NCBI GenBank assembly: GCA_965226155.1
Contig: OZ245331.1
Coordinates: 124,001-188,000, forward strand
Length of the DNA: 64,000 nucleotides
Source: G965226155 sp965226155
GTDB lineage: Bacteria; Pseudomonadota; Gammaproteobacteria; Eutrophobiales; Eutrophobiaceae
Direction of reading: 5' to 3'
Part shown: piece after piece, positions 1 to 9,574 of the stretch
How positions within the stretch are numbered: position 1 is the stretch's first letter
Layout: each line of letters opens with the position of its first letter
Program-made: the position numbers and the translations under genes
The notes under the pieces: model-generated
Seen by the model: only the letters and a program-made list of their open reading frames with translations
Databases searched by the model: none
Told to the model about the DNA's origin: nothing

Positions 1-963
1 TAATTCCGGTACCGGACAACGTCCCATAACTGAAGCAATGGCGCTGGGGTTATGCACGATACGGGAATCGGTCTCGGCAGTGACGGCGATGTCCGACTCA
101 CTCAGATCGGTAGAATGCGATAACAGGGTCCTTGGCCCCAGGATACCCAATTCTTTGTGGGCAAATTCAATGGTACCGGTGGTATGGCCATCCTGGGTAA
201 AAAGTAGATCGTGCTGCTCCGCCAGTTCAAAAAAAACACGCGTCTCTTTGACCAATTCGGTGTGGCGTGCCGTACCCGGCTCGGCCAGATCCGGATGGTA
301 GGTCTGGGTCATCATCGCTATCTTTATTTTGCCCCCGGCCTTGCCATGGCAATCCGCTATGAGACTTTCACAGTTTTGTAAATAATCTTGCAGGCCGATC
401 TGCACATCTTCAGTACCGCTGGCGTGCCGGTGTACGTAGTGGTGGGGAAAAGGAGAACGACGTGGGCCGATAGCTAAGAATTCACGACTACCTACTTCCT
501 GCACTGCTTCACAATGACGCCTGCCATAAACAGGAGAATCGGTTCGCATAGCCATGTCGCCGGTTAACACGGCACCGCCGCCGCCGAGTAAGGTAACACC
601 GCAGGTCACGCCAAACTTTAAACGCTCCAGCGACATCAAATAGGCATCGACTTTCCAGAAATCCTCGGTCGATCCTTTTGTATAGATCTGTTCGCAGGCA
701 TTCAACCAGCCATCGGAGGTATCCGTACCCAAGGTACGCAACAAGCCATGACCGGCATGACCATGACAATCGATCAGGCCTGGCATCACCACTTTACCCT
801 GGGCATCGATTACTTTTTTTGCCTGGAAACGAGTTTGTAATTCCTCGCTGGTTCCCATTGCAGCAATTCGATCACCCTCGATGGCGATGGCCGCATCCCG
901 CAGGACACGCCGCTCAGCATCCATACTGATAATAGTGGCATTTCGAATAAGCAGATCCGCCAT
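1..963 (-). CDS. Amidohydrolase, TRZ/ATZ (cytosine deaminase-like) family, partial
   Basis: The minus strand is open from the ATG at 963 to the window edge (321 residues), so the C-terminus is missing. The N-terminus (MADLLIRNAT) and the metal-site motifs DCHGHAGHG (H67, H69), DGHTTGTIE, LSHSTDLSE and VHNPSA place it in the TRZ/ATZ branch of the amidohydrolase superfamily. These enzymes hydrolyse or deaminate nitrogen heterocycles in the cytoplasm using one divalent metal. Its ATG shares a base with the TGA of the upstream gene, so the two are translationally coupled. The neighbours (a thiazoline carboxylate hydrolase-like gene and divergent hydantoinase genes) suggest a heterocycle or cyclic amide substrate, but I cannot name it. 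The family call is firm; the substrate is inference. Confidence 0.85.
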   Translation of the reverse strand, partial: MADLLIRNATIISMDAERRVLRDAAIAIEGDRIAAMGTSEELQTRFQAKKVIDAQGKVVMPGLIDCHGHAGHGLLRTLGTDTSDGWLNACEQIYTKGSTEDFWKVDAYLMSLERLKFGVTCGVTLLGGGGAVLTGDMAMRTDSPVYGRRHCEAVQEVGSREFLAIGPRRSPFPHHYVHRHASGTEDVQIGLQDYLQNCESLIADCHGKAGGKIKIAMMTQTYHPDLAEPGTARHTELVKETRVFFELAEQHDLLFTQDGHTTGTIEFAHKELGILGPRTLLSHSTDLSESDIAVTAETDSRIVHNPSAIASVMGRCPVPEL

Positions 964-1856
964 CAGTTTTCGCCAACCCCTTTATCACGAACTGCGCGGA
1001 TCAATTGTGGACCGGCACCCTTATCCACCGCATAGAGACGAAAATTACAGACCTTGGCACCTTCCATAATAGTGGAGTTCAGTTGCAGCCGGATGTTTTC
1101 ATTAAAGGAACCGTACTCTGCGTTATCTTTACTACACGCCAGGAGCGAACCGACCCGCGGGTGATGCTCTTTAAAATAATGGGCCCATTCACATTCCTTC
1201 ACCTGCCACACCAATTCTTTTTCGTTACCCTTGATTATGTGCCGTACCAGAGCGGCGGAATTGACGTCCGGCTCATCATAGCCACGCTGAAAACGCTTAT
1301 GTTTTTTTAGAAGGTATTCTCCCGCGGGTAAACGCTGCCCCTGATCGGCAACACTGGCAAGGATGTTAGCATCGTAGGCGATCAATTCACCACGATGACC
1401 GTGCTCATCGATTAAGGTCTCCGTCAACAGGGCCAGTCCATGATATTGAAGATGAAAGGCCTCGTAAGATTTTGTCTCACGCACCCGGTTTAGATCGGAC
1501 TGGCACTCATTAATAAAAGAAAAAGGCAACATTCCATCAATGAGTTGTTTTGCCGAGGCGGCATCCACCCCCTGAAAAGTACCTGGGAAAATCTCCGCCA
1601 GCGCCTTATCAATAAGGGCGCTGACTTCCACCCTGTTCTGCGCTGGGACCACCTGCCAGCCTTTGGACAATATCGCCTGCGCCATGGGATCACTTAGCCC
1701 GACGAAAACCGCTTTCCAGATCCGCCGGGTCTCTTTTTCACCGAGGCGTTCCAGTACTTGGGCCAACCAACGCAGGCAGCAACGGTAATGTTCCTCATAG
1801 AATTCGGCGAGGTTCATGGCGAAAACACGCTCGCGACATGCTGGAGCAGTGGTCAT
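963..1856 (-). CDS. L-2-amino-thiazoline-4-carboxylic acid hydrolase family protein
   Basis: The 297-aa protein has the C-terminal signature of the ATC hydrolase family: a conserved Cys/Trp patch (VKECEWAHYFKEHHPRVG, about 224-241), a second cysteine with Asp (LLACSKD), and a terminal GAKVCNFRLY segment. In Pseudomonas the named enzyme opens the thiazoline ring on the way to cysteine; many family members have other or unknown substrates. The start is supported by CAGGAGA about nine bases upstream. It is the first gene of a two-gene minus-strand operon with the amidohydrolase and is divergent from the hydantoinase operon. A ring-opening role is therefore plausible, but the substrate is not shown by the sequence. 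Confidence 0.75.
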   Translation of the reverse strand: MTTAPACRERVFAMNLAEFYEEHYRCCLRWLAQVLERLGEKETRRIWKAVFVGLSDPMAQAILSKGWQVVPAQNRVEVSALIDKALAEIFPGTFQGVDAASAKQLIDGMLPFSFINECQSDLNRVRETKSYEAFHLQYHGLALLTETLIDEHGHRGELIAYDANILASVADQGQRLPAGEYLLKKHKRFQRGYDEPDVNSAALVRHIIKGNEKELVWQVKECEWAHYFKEHHPRVGSLLACSKDNAEYGSFNENIRLQLNSTIMEGAKVCNFRLYAVDKGAGPQLIRAVRDKGVGEN

Positions 1857-2102
1857 ATTCTAGTCTCCTGAGTGTTTATTATGTGCATTTTGGACAGCTG
1901 ATTCTCATCAAATATCGTTATAAAACAATTATTTAAGTTCTCTCTTATGCTCCAATTGTTGCTTTCATACATTAATTATATGGATATTGACGCAGATTTA
2001 TGGTGGATAAGGAGAAACGCTCCAACTTTGTTAAATTGTATTGTATATTGTTGACGATATGCAAAACTTATTTACAATCCCAAATGAGATTTGAGGAAAA
2101 AT
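1857..2102. promoter_or_regulatory. Divergent intergenic promoter region
   Basis: This AT-rich gap separates the two divergent catabolic operons and must hold both promoters. On the plus strand TTGACG at 2051-2056 is a plausible -35, but no good -10 lies at the standard distance. AGGAAA at about 2094-2099 is the ribosome binding site that places the hydantoinase start at 2103. I see no clear operator palindrome. Confidence 0.4.
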
Positions 2103-3584
2103 ATGAACGAGTTTGATCTGGTCATCCGCAATGGCACCGTCGTCACCGCGGGCGACACTTTTCACTGTGATATCGGTATCAGGCAGAGCAAGATCGCTAC
2201 CCTGGCTGAAAACCTAGGCAAGGGCAACGATGAGATCGATGCGGCGGGTAAATATGTCCTGCCGGGAGGCATCGACAGTCATTGTCATATCGAGCAAGAA
2301 TCCTCACTTGGCGACATTATGTCCGCGGATGATTTTTATAGCGGCACCCGTTCGGCCGCCTTTGGCGGGAATACCACTATCATTCCCTTCGCCTGCCAGC
2401 ATCGCGGTCACTCTGTTAAAAAAGTGGTCGAGGATTACAGCAAACTAGCAGAAGAAAAGGCGGTAATTGATTACGGCTTTCACCTGATCATTACTGACCC
2501 GACGGAGACTGTATTAAACGAAGAACTACCTTACCTGTTTAGTCAGGGCTGTACGTCATTCAAGATCTATATGACTTACGAGATCATGCAGCTCAAGGAT
2601 TATGAAATATTGAATGTAATGTCAGTCGCCAGACAGGAAGGTGCCATGGTCATGGTGCATGCGGAGAACTGGGACATTATCCGCTGGTTTATCGACAAGC
2701 TTCTGCAAGGCGGTTACAGCCAACCAAAATACCATGCGGTGAGTCATCCGCGCATTGCCGAGGGTGAAGCCACCCACCGAGTCATAAGCCTGGCGGAGCT
2801 CATTGATGTGCCAGTTTTGATCGTCCATGTCTCCGCGGATGAAGCTATCCAAGCAATACGTCAGGCTCAGCAGAAAGGTCTGAAAGTGTATGGTGAAACC
2901 TGTCCACAATACCTTTTTTTGACGGCAGAGAAGCTGGACCTGCCCGGCGCTGAAGGGGCGAAATTCTGTTGTAGCCCACCACCACGAGACAAAGCCTCGC
3001 AGGAGGCAGTCTGGCGTGGTATTGAAAACGGCACCTTCCAGGTGTTCAGCTCAGACCACTGCCCGTTTACCTATGATGAAAACGGCAAGCTGTTCAAGAG
3101 CCGCGAACCAAGTTTTAAGCAGATACCTAATGGTGTACCGGGTATTGAAACACGTCTTCCACTACTTTTTTCCGAGGGTGTGATGAAGGGTCGTATTGAC
3201 GTAAACCATTTCGTTGCCCTATCCGCGACTAATGCCGCACGCATTTACGGTCTATATCCACAAAAGGGTACCATCGCCGTTGGCTCCGATGCCGATATCG
3301 CCATCTGGGATGCAGACAAAAAAGTCACCATCAGTGCCGATATGTTGCATGACAATGCCGGTTATACCCCCTATGAAGGTATGCAACTGCAAGGTTGGCC
3401 AATTACGGTCATCAATCGTGGCCGCATCGTGGTAGACAACAACCAGCTACACGTTGATCGTGGCAGTGGGAAATTTCAGGCCTGCGGAAAATCTGAGCGC
3501 GCTAAACCACTGGGTCGTATTCAGCCGGAGCTGGATCCAGAGCGTAACTTTGGCGCCCGTATCGCAAACAATAAAAAAAATTAA
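2103..3584 (+). CDS. hydA: D-hydantoinase / dihydropyrimidinase
   Basis: This 493-aa cyclic amidohydrolase opens the ring of 5-substituted hydantoins or dihydropyrimidines to give N-carbamoyl amino acids. Visible motifs are the metal-binding GGIDSHCHIEQ (HxH, about residue 60), the lysine that is carbamylated in this family (CTSFKIYMTY), VHVSADEA and the catalytic-site SSDHCPFT. Family length is about 460-500. A TTG at 2091 is in frame, but it overlaps the AGGAAA ribosome binding site, so the ATG at 2103 is chosen. It is followed after three bases by an N-carbamoyl-D-amino acid hydrolase gene. That pairing points to the D-hydantoinase route rather than pyrimidine breakdown, which normally uses a beta-ureidopropionase. 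Confidence 0.93.
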   Translation: MNEFDLVIRNGTVVTAGDTFHCDIGIRQSKIATLAENLGKGNDEIDAAGKYVLPGGIDSHCHIEQESSLGDIMSADDFYSGTRSAAFGGNTTIIPFACQHRGHSVKKVVEDYSKLAEEKAVIDYGFHLIITDPTETVLNEELPYLFSQGCTSFKIYMTYEIMQLKDYEILNVMSVARQEGAMVMVHAENWDIIRWFIDKLLQGGYSQPKYHAVSHPRIAEGEATHRVISLAELIDVPVLIVHVSADEAIQAIRQAQQKGLKVYGETCPQYLFLTAEKLDLPGAEGAKFCCSPPPRDKASQEAVWRGIENGTFQVFSSDHCPFTYDENGKLFKSREPSFKQIPNGVPGIETRLPLLFSEGVMKGRIDVNHFVALSATNAARIYGLYPQKGTIAVGSDADIAIWDADKKVTISADMLHDNAGYTPYEGMQLQGWPITVINRGRIVVDNNQLHVDRGSGKFQACGKSERAKPLGRIQPELDPERNFGARIANNKKN

Positions 3585-3587
3585 TTC

Positions 3588-4544
3588 ATGAGTAGGAAGA
3601 TAAGAATTGCCGCCGCCCAGATGGGGCCGATCCATTTGCAGGATAGTCGTGAGCAAAGTGTTGCGCGTTTACTCGATCTTATGCGTGAAGCCCATGCCAA
3701 CGGCTGCCAAATGGTGGTGTTCCCGGAACTGGCATTGACCACTTTCTTTGCCCGACACTGGATGGAAACACAGGAAAAAGTTGATGCGTTTTTTGAAATA
3801 GAAATGCCCAACAAGGCAACGCAGCCACTTTTTGACGAAGCGCAAAAACTAGGCATGAGTTTTTATCTGGGCTATGCCGAATTAGATACTTCAACGGGCA
3901 GGTCCAGTCATTTTAATACATCCATTCTGGTCGGCCCCAATGGCAAGATTATCGCTAAATACCGCAAGGTGCATCTGCCAGGACATACGGATTTTCGCGA
4001 AGGCTATCCCTTCCAGCAATTGGAAAAACGTTATTTCGAAGTAGGAAACTTGGGCTTCCCCGTCTGGTGGCATCGAGATGCCATCATGGGTATGGCCCTG
4101 TGTAATGATCGACGCTGGCCAGAGACCTATCGAGTTATGGGTTTACAAGGGGTTGAAGTGGTGATGTTGGGATATAACACCCACGACACCAACCAGTATC
4201 ACCAGGAATCCAAGCATCTGAAGATGTTACACAACCATGTTTGCATGCAGGCTGCCGCCTACCAAAACGGCACCTGGATTGTAGCCACCGCCAAAGCTGG
4301 CTCTGAGGATGGCTATACAGAAATGATCGGTGGTTCGTGCATCGTTGCACCAACTGGTGAAATCGTTGCCCAAGCCTGCTCCCAGGAAGATGAAGTCATC
4401 AGCTATACTTGTGATATGGACCTCGGCAAAGGTATCCGGGAAAATCGTTTTAAATTTGCCGATCACCGTCGCATTGAACATTACGGTCTGATCACATCAC
4501 AAACTGGCGTCGTCCCTCCTCCAAAACCTGATTCGGAGTCCTAA
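3588..4544 (+). CDS. N-carbamoyl-D-amino acid hydrolase
   Basis: The 318-aa carbon-nitrogen hydrolase has the complete catalytic triad at canonical positions: E47 in FPELAL, K127 in KYRKVHLPG, and C172 in ALCNDRRWPE. The CNDRRWPE signature is specific for D-carbamoylases (about 304-312 aa in Agrobacterium). The enzyme removes the carbamoyl group from N-carbamoyl-D-amino acids, giving the free D-amino acid, CO2 and ammonia in the cytoplasm. It lies three bases after the hydantoinase stop and three bases before the next gene, so it is the second gene of a tight operon. Together the two enzymes convert D-hydantoins to D-amino acids. Confidence 0.93.
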   Translation: MSRKIRIAAAQMGPIHLQDSREQSVARLLDLMREAHANGCQMVVFPELALTTFFARHWMETQEKVDAFFEIEMPNKATQPLFDEAQKLGMSFYLGYAELDTSTGRSSHFNTSILVGPNGKIIAKYRKVHLPGHTDFREGYPFQQLEKRYFEVGNLGFPVWWHRDAIMGMALCNDRRWPETYRVMGLQGVEVVMLGYNTHDTNQYHQESKHLKMLHNHVCMQAAAYQNGTWIVATAKAGSEDGYTEMIGGSCIVAPTGEIVAQACSQEDEVISYTCDMDLGKGIRENRFKFADHRRIEHYGLITSQTGVVPPPKPDSES

Positions 4545-4547
4545 TAA

Positions 4548-5009
4548 ATGTATATGAAAAATTTAAACCAAACCTATTTAATCTTCTTTTTAAGTTTCAT
4601 GGTTAGCTCGCAATTCGTAAATGCAAATGAATTGATGGATGTTGACAAGACGTTTAATGAAATGGCGCAGAGCCAGGGTATTGCTGAAGCCTTTGATCAC
4701 TACCTAGCCAATAATGCCGTAAACCTCAACGGAGGGTACGATGTCGTAACCAGATCTGAAATCGTTGCCGGTTATCAACGGCGTCGTAATACCTTGAAAA
4801 TGATGTGGTGGCCAGTAACTTCTAATATCGCGGACAGTGATGAGTTAGGCTATACCTGGGGTCGCTTTATTGAGTATAAAACCCACGAAGATAGCAAGGT
4901 GGAAGAAATACATGGTAAATACCTTGCTATATGGAAGAGAAATGCTAATGGTGAATGGAAAAGCATGACTGGTATGGGCGTGCTTAACCCGCCTCCCACG
5001 TTAGATTAA
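4548..5009 (+). CDS. Secreted SnoaL/NTF2-like protein
   Basis: The 153-aa protein begins with a Sec signal peptide (hydrophobic about 9-22, likely cleavage after VNA near residue 26). The mature part looks like a SnoaL/DUF4440 cone fold: a helical start (DVDKTFNEMAQSQGIAEAF), a middle with TRSEIVAGY, and beta strands ending in YLAIWKRNANGEWK. It is the last gene of the hydantoinase operon, three bases after the D-carbamoylase stop. Such proteins bind small ligands or act as isomerases; export makes a direct part in the cytoplasmic pathway unlikely. No function is assigned. Confidence 0.7.
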   Translation: MYMKNLNQTYLIFFLSFMVSSQFVNANELMDVDKTFNEMAQSQGIAEAFDHYLANNAVNLNGGYDVVTRSEIVAGYQRRRNTLKMMWWPVTSNIADSDELGYTWGRFIEYKTHEDSKVEEIHGKYLAIWKRNANGEWKSMTGMGVLNPPPTLD

Positions 5010-5127
5010 AAAATAATAAATAACTCAACAGATTTAGTGATTTTGCATTTACTTGTAACCGGTACGGATGGTATTTTGAATTACTTAACGGCAGTGCAGA
5101 TAAGTTCAAGATGATAAGGCTTTAAAT

Positions 5128-5221
5128 CTATTTCATCTCCTTTCCTATTAATATCATTTTCATTACTCTCTCAGCTGCATTAGTCAAATATATTGAAGAA
5201 TGTTTAATTACTTCATCTGGA
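5128..5221 (-). pseudogene. 3' remnant of a gene cut off by IS6
   Basis: Reading leftward from the IS6 end gives an open frame of about 30 codons ending at the TAG at 5128-5130. The translation begins PDEVIKHSSIYLTNAAERV and ends with a lysine/methionine-rich tail, like the helical C-terminus of a real protein. It has no start and stops abruptly at the IS6 end. I read it as the tail of a minus-strand gene whose body was lost when the IS6 element joined this DNA to the island. The family is unknown and the piece is short enough that chance is possible. Confidence 0.35.
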
Positions 5222-5996
5222 GGGTACTGACAAATTAACTCCAGTAGCCTAGTAAAATCCATTGATTGGAGTCAGGCCACAGCTCTTGTCCATCGACCAA
5301 ACGCATCTATCCTGAGTTTTCTATAATGCTCCGCGCTCATCAGATGTCTTCCAAGATTGAAGAGATTGTAGACCGCTGAATGGACATTGAGAAATCGCTG
5401 AGCCTGTGCCGCTGACTTGAATCGCCTCATTATTCGCTCCCTGACTCTCGTCGGCTGATGAGATAATTCCGCTCTATTGTTGGCATACTGTGACGTGTTA
5501 TGGATAGTGTCCGGGATCAACTCACGATGAGCGACACCATAGCTTCGCAGTTTGTCTGTCACAATTTCCCTGGGTTCGCTGCCGTGTCTTCGCAGCAGGC
5601 GCTTGAAGAATCGCTTGGCTGCTGCGCTATCACGGCGTGATTGTAGAAATACATCAACTATTTCACCATCCTGGTCAACAGCACGCCATAGATACTGTTG
5701 CTTACCGTTTATCTTAACGAAGACTTCATCGATGTAGAATGTGTCGCCATAACCTTGGTGTCGTCGTTTCAATCGCTTGGCATACATCCGGCCAAACTTG
5801 ATGCACCATAACCTGATGGATTCATAGCTGACGATTATTCCACGTTGTGCCAGCAGATCTTCAATATCTCGGTGGCTGAGATTGAATCGAAAGTAAAGCC
5901 AGACTGCATAGCTGATGATAGCGGGTGGAAATCGGTGACGTTTGTATGTATTCATACCGGCATTATCCATTTTCGGGCGTTAAGTTGTCAGTACCC
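5222..5996 (-). mobile_element. IS6-family insertion sequence (775 bp)
   Basis: The element is bounded by imperfect inverted ends that begin GGGTACTGACAA at 5222 and, read backwards, at 5996; about 19 of 21 outer bases match. It carries one intact transposase. IS6 elements make 8-bp target duplications, but the flanks here (CATCTGGA on the left, AACGGAGC on the right) do not match. The left flank holds a gene tail and the right flank a gene without its start. That is what an IS6-mediated cointegrate or adjacent deletion leaves, not a simple insertion. Confidence 0.85.
5272..5970 (-). CDS. IS6-family DDE transposase
   Basis: The 232-aa protein matches the IS26/IS240 type: an N-terminal RHRFPPAIISYAVWLYFRF segment, the first catalytic Asp in FYIDEVFVKI, the second in IVTDKLRSYG, and the Glu in RVRERIMRRF. 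The length is normal and there are no stops or frameshifts, so the element is probably active. It lies between matching terminal repeats with only about 26-50 bp on each side, as usual for IS6. Confidence 0.95.
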   Translation of the reverse strand: MDNAGMNTYKRHRFPPAIISYAVWLYFRFNLSHRDIEDLLAQRGIIVSYESIRLWCIKFGRMYAKRLKRRHQGYGDTFYIDEVFVKINGKQQYLWRAVDQDGEIVDVFLQSRRDSAAAKRFFKRLLRRHGSEPREIVTDKLRSYGVAHRELIPDTIHNTSQYANNRAELSHQPTRVRERIMRRFKSAAQAQRFLNVHSAVYNLFNLGRHLMSAEHYRKLRIDAFGRWTRAVA

Positions 5997-8489
5997 AACG
6001 GAGCAATTCCTCAGGGCGCCTGGGCCCATCATCGTTCCATTATTTGTTGGCCGATTACTCACTCAATACTGCCAAATGACCTTCAGCGGCAACTCGCCCA
6101 AATACTGTTTCAGATCCGGCACAACGTGGTGATAGAGGACGTCGAATCGCCGCGTCAGCTCGGGCAATTGATCGCTGGGCGCAGTGGCGATGCGACGTCT
6201 CGATTTAGGCAGCTAGCAAGCAAACCGGAGCTCATCGGTCAAATCGGCGCGGCGCTGTTGTTAGAAGATCAAACGCTGAGCCTAATCGAAGCTCTCACCC
6301 TTAGTCGCATTGCCGCGGATTTGAACGTAGAAGAACAGGCACGGTCCTGGTTACAAGACGCTAAGCAACACTTATCACGCCGCGCTCGAGTTAGCGGTTT
6401 GAGACGGGATACCGTGACCCGCGGCAAGTCCGAATCGAACACGGCTCGGCCGCCACGTCCCCTGATCCGCCCGTCCTTATCGTTGCGCCCAGTTCAGGAC
6501 GATCAGTGGCGGCTTGTCATTGATGTCCCCAGCATGATGCCGCTAATGCGAACGTATGACGATTTCCAATCGATCATTGCGCGTGCCTCCTTCCGCGTTG
6601 GCAGTGTTGATCGGTCGTTCGCTGCACGGGCGCTGCTGCACGGTGGACAGTCATTTGCTCAAACATCTTGGCCAAACCCTGGTCAATCGTTGCTCTTATT
6701 TGACCCTTCTCACCCAGACCTCGACGCCCTGCTACAGCACGCCTGTACGCTTGACCCAGGTCCATGGTTGTTTCGCGTTGGTGTCGATGGCACCGGCCGT
6801 GAAAACCGATCACGCCGAGTGTCATCTGGCGGAGAATATATTGTTGTCGGCGATCCGGACTTACTCGGCACAATCACAATTGGTCGGCCTATCGAATTAT
6901 CCTGCGCAGGCGTAGCCGCCGTCCGTTTTGTTGCAACCTCGCTCGACGCGTTGGCGGATGTATTGCCAGCATTTGGATTCCAGGCCGCTAGAAAAGTCAT
7001 TGCACGACCGGCAGGTTTGGTTCCTACGAACTGGGATGACGAAGGCCTCGCGGAATGGCTGTCCACCGATAAGCCGGTGGTGAGCCTTGGGGCAAACTTC
7101 GCGATTGACCAATACGACATACAACTCGACATCGGCATCCGAGTTTTGACACTCACCGTATATCCGGAGGTGCCAAGCGATCCGACATTTCTGCAACTTC
7201 CACTTCTGCCGGCAGGCGTTTACCACTTGTTCGTCGCCGCACGGCCAAGCGACCCGACTTACCGGGTTGAGCAAGGCGACATGGAAATCGTCATTCGCGA
7301 TCCTGCACCGGAGAGTGAAAGTTCGCGTGCGCGTACCGCGCTTCTCATTACGCAAGAATCTGACGATGCGACCCTTGACGACGTCTTCGATGGAACACTG
7401 AAGATTCGGGGAATCGGCCCGCCCTCGCGCGACGTGCTCCCAACAATTCGTTTGTTAAGCAAGAACAGTGTTGCTCCACTATTCGTTTCCGACTTGCAGA
7501 CCATACGCCTGCCGATGTCCGTCGACGATTGGACAAGGCGGATCAACCAACTCCTCAGCAATGATGCCGCATGCCCAACCGCCTACCATGAAGCTGACGC
7601 GTGCGAACTAATTTTCGATGCAGGTGACATCGGCATACACAGGTGCAGTTTCGACAGGCCATTCACGCCGTTACGTTGGGGCGTTACGACTAATCGAGAC
7701 TTGCCTTCGATAACATTGTATGACGACATTGATAATCCGGAATCCATCGAGGTCGTCCGGTTCGAGTTTTCCACGCCATTGAAACCGCGACCCGTAAGAG
7801 ACAGTGTATTGAAGAGGGCCTCCGAGGGGGCCGCAGCTCCTGGGCTCTACCTGGCGCGAACCGATTCACACTCGGCCGCTACTATCGTACCGATGCAATC
7901 GATCGAAGAATTGAGGGCAGTTCGCCACCGCTTTCATCGACCTGATCGTTCAGCAGAATCAGTCGCCTTGCTTCTCAACAGCATCGACATCTGGGGTAAT
8001 GTTGACACGACCGGAAACCTGTTCGGACGACACGCTTGGCGGTTGGTGTTAAAGGCGTTAATTCAGCAGCTCACGGGCCTGATCAGTGGAAGTAACTGGT
8101 ACAAGGCGGACCTCGCTTTCGGCCGTTATCCCCAAATTGAGAAGCTGTCTGCACGGATTCCGTTCAAAGAATGTGGAACGGGGTGGGCTGCGCCCCTAAA
8201 TACCGCCATTGATGACATGTGTTCACTCACAGTTCAGGAGAAGATCCTACGGATGAGTGAGATTACTGGAAACACGATTGAAACGTGCCGGTTTGGCCTT
8301 CGGTTGACCAGCAACCCGACCAACATTCGAGAGATTTTCACAAATCGATTTGACACTCTGCTCAACGACGTAATGCGTCGGTCAGAGGTGGTTCGCGCCG
8401 CTCGGTTTTTGGTATTGGCAACGGCGCATAGTCAACAGTTGCCTGATGAAGGCAATCGAACAATTTATGTGGGGTGGCAATGGAACTAA
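5997..8489 (+). pseudogene. 5'-truncated large protein of a defence-like operon
   Basis: An open frame of about 830 codons runs from the IS6 right end to TAA at 8487-8489. The frame stays open into IS6 up to an ATG at 5925, but those 24 codons are antisense to the transposase and not native. Native-looking protein starts directly at the junction (GAWAHHRSIICWPITHS), so the original start lies outside and is lost. I do not recognise the family. It is a mixed alpha/beta protein rich in hydrophobic strands, without visible transmembrane segments or nucleotide-binding motifs. It overlaps the next gene by about ten bases and precedes a DUF1998 helicase. Systems with such helicases (Druantia type III, Dpd, DISARM relatives) often carry a large protein of unknown function, so that is my guess. 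A short hybrid product from 5925 is possible. Confidence 0.6.
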
Positions 8490-9547
8490 GCGCGCCATCC
8501 GCACGGGACGTGTTACGCAGTGTCCATGAAAGTCTTGGCGTTCCCGAGAGCGAACAACTCGTATCGCTCGAACTGCTGGCCGCGAGTCTTAGGCGTGCAG
8601 CCAGTGTTATGTGTCCTGCTACACCTCGCGCGCTAATTACGGCGGTTGAGCAGTCGCTAGGGCCGTTGGTCTCTGAAGAAACACTCCGTCAACAATGTCG
8701 TGAAGCACTTGACGATTTGCTCGCGCACGGGGATCTAATGGAGTTTGACGAAGTCGGTGGTGATTTGTCGGTCGCGGCTCAGCCCTCGCGGCTCATATAC
8801 ACCACGCCGCCCTGCTTCGTGAAGGTTAGCGATACACGACTATTTGTGCTCGGCGTTGCACCCGACGCGGTTGACCCGCTTCCCTCCCAGAGAGTACCGA
8901 GTCTCAATGGCGTCGTGCGTTCACTCTCCACCGACAACCACCCTCAATTGTGCGAGCAGCTACTGCGCGCGGGTTTCTACGAACTACCCTATCGCGCTTG
9001 GGCGAAAGCTCCGACAGCTAAATCGTCGGCCAACATGGTTGCACAGTTTGACCGCCTCTTAGACTGCGAGCCCCCATGTGGTTCTCTGGAGGGGCTCCGA
9101 GTGCTGGACAGTGGCATCATGTCTGATTGGTATCGACAACGTTGGACGGAACCGCGCGGACTCAGCGGCAGGTATCTGGCTACCCGTCCACGCAAGTGGG
9201 GCGCGGATCTTTGGTGCTATGTCGCGCTTGAGGGCGGCGAGCCACAGCGAATGATTGACTTACCTCAGGGTCGGACGCTTGAGCGTGGGTGCGACCAGGC
9301 TTGGCGGTTGCAGTGCGCGCTTGACGCCGAACTCGGTGTTCCCCAAACCTATCAGGTAACGCACATCACAAACGAGCAGGTCAGGTTGGATATCCATCTC
9401 CCCTGCCCAGCTTGGTTGTTAAGGCGCTGGGATTGTACCGGAGTACGATTTGGTGACAGCGTGTTTTCCTTTCTCTTCGCAACCAAAGATATGGAAACAG
9501 AAACTAAGCTTCTTCAAAAGCAGTTATGGATGACAAACAAGCAGTGA
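8480..9547 (+). CDS. Hypothetical protein in DUF1998-helicase operon
   Basis: A protein of 355 aa (357 if the GTG at 8474 is used). The ATG at 8480 is preferred because a G-rich ribosome site (GTGGGGTGG) sits just ahead; it overlaps the upstream gene's stop by about ten bases, indicating coupling. The N-terminal 100 residues look helical, like a winged-helix or adaptor domain (AASLRRAASV, ALDDLLAHGDLMEF). The C-terminal part has Trp/Arg-rich segments (SDWYRQRWTEPRGLSGRYLA) and a final LRRWDCTGVRFG. No catalytic motif is visible. It sits 27 bases before the helicase and is probably an accessory subunit of the same defence system. Confidence 0.6.
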   Translation: MELSAPSARDVLRSVHESLGVPESEQLVSLELLAASLRRAASVMCPATPRALITAVEQSLGPLVSEETLRQQCREALDDLLAHGDLMEFDEVGGDLSVAAQPSRLIYTTPPCFVKVSDTRLFVLGVAPDAVDPLPSQRVPSLNGVVRSLSTDNHPQLCEQLLRAGFYELPYRAWAKAPTAKSSANMVAQFDRLLDCEPPCGSLEGLRVLDSGIMSDWYRQRWTEPRGLSGRYLATRPRKWGADLWCYVALEGGEPQRMIDLPQGRTLERGCDQAWRLQCALDAELGVPQTYQVTHITNEQVRLDIHLPCPAWLLRRWDCTGVRFGDSVFSFLFATKDMETETKLLQKQLWMTNKQ

Positions 9548-9574
9548 AACAACACGAACGGTTCGGAGAATAGT

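Noticed and set aside
5925..5996. ATG at 5925 as the true start of the 854-codon frame
   Set aside because: These codons are antisense to the IS6 transposase and its end; native-looking protein begins only after 5996.
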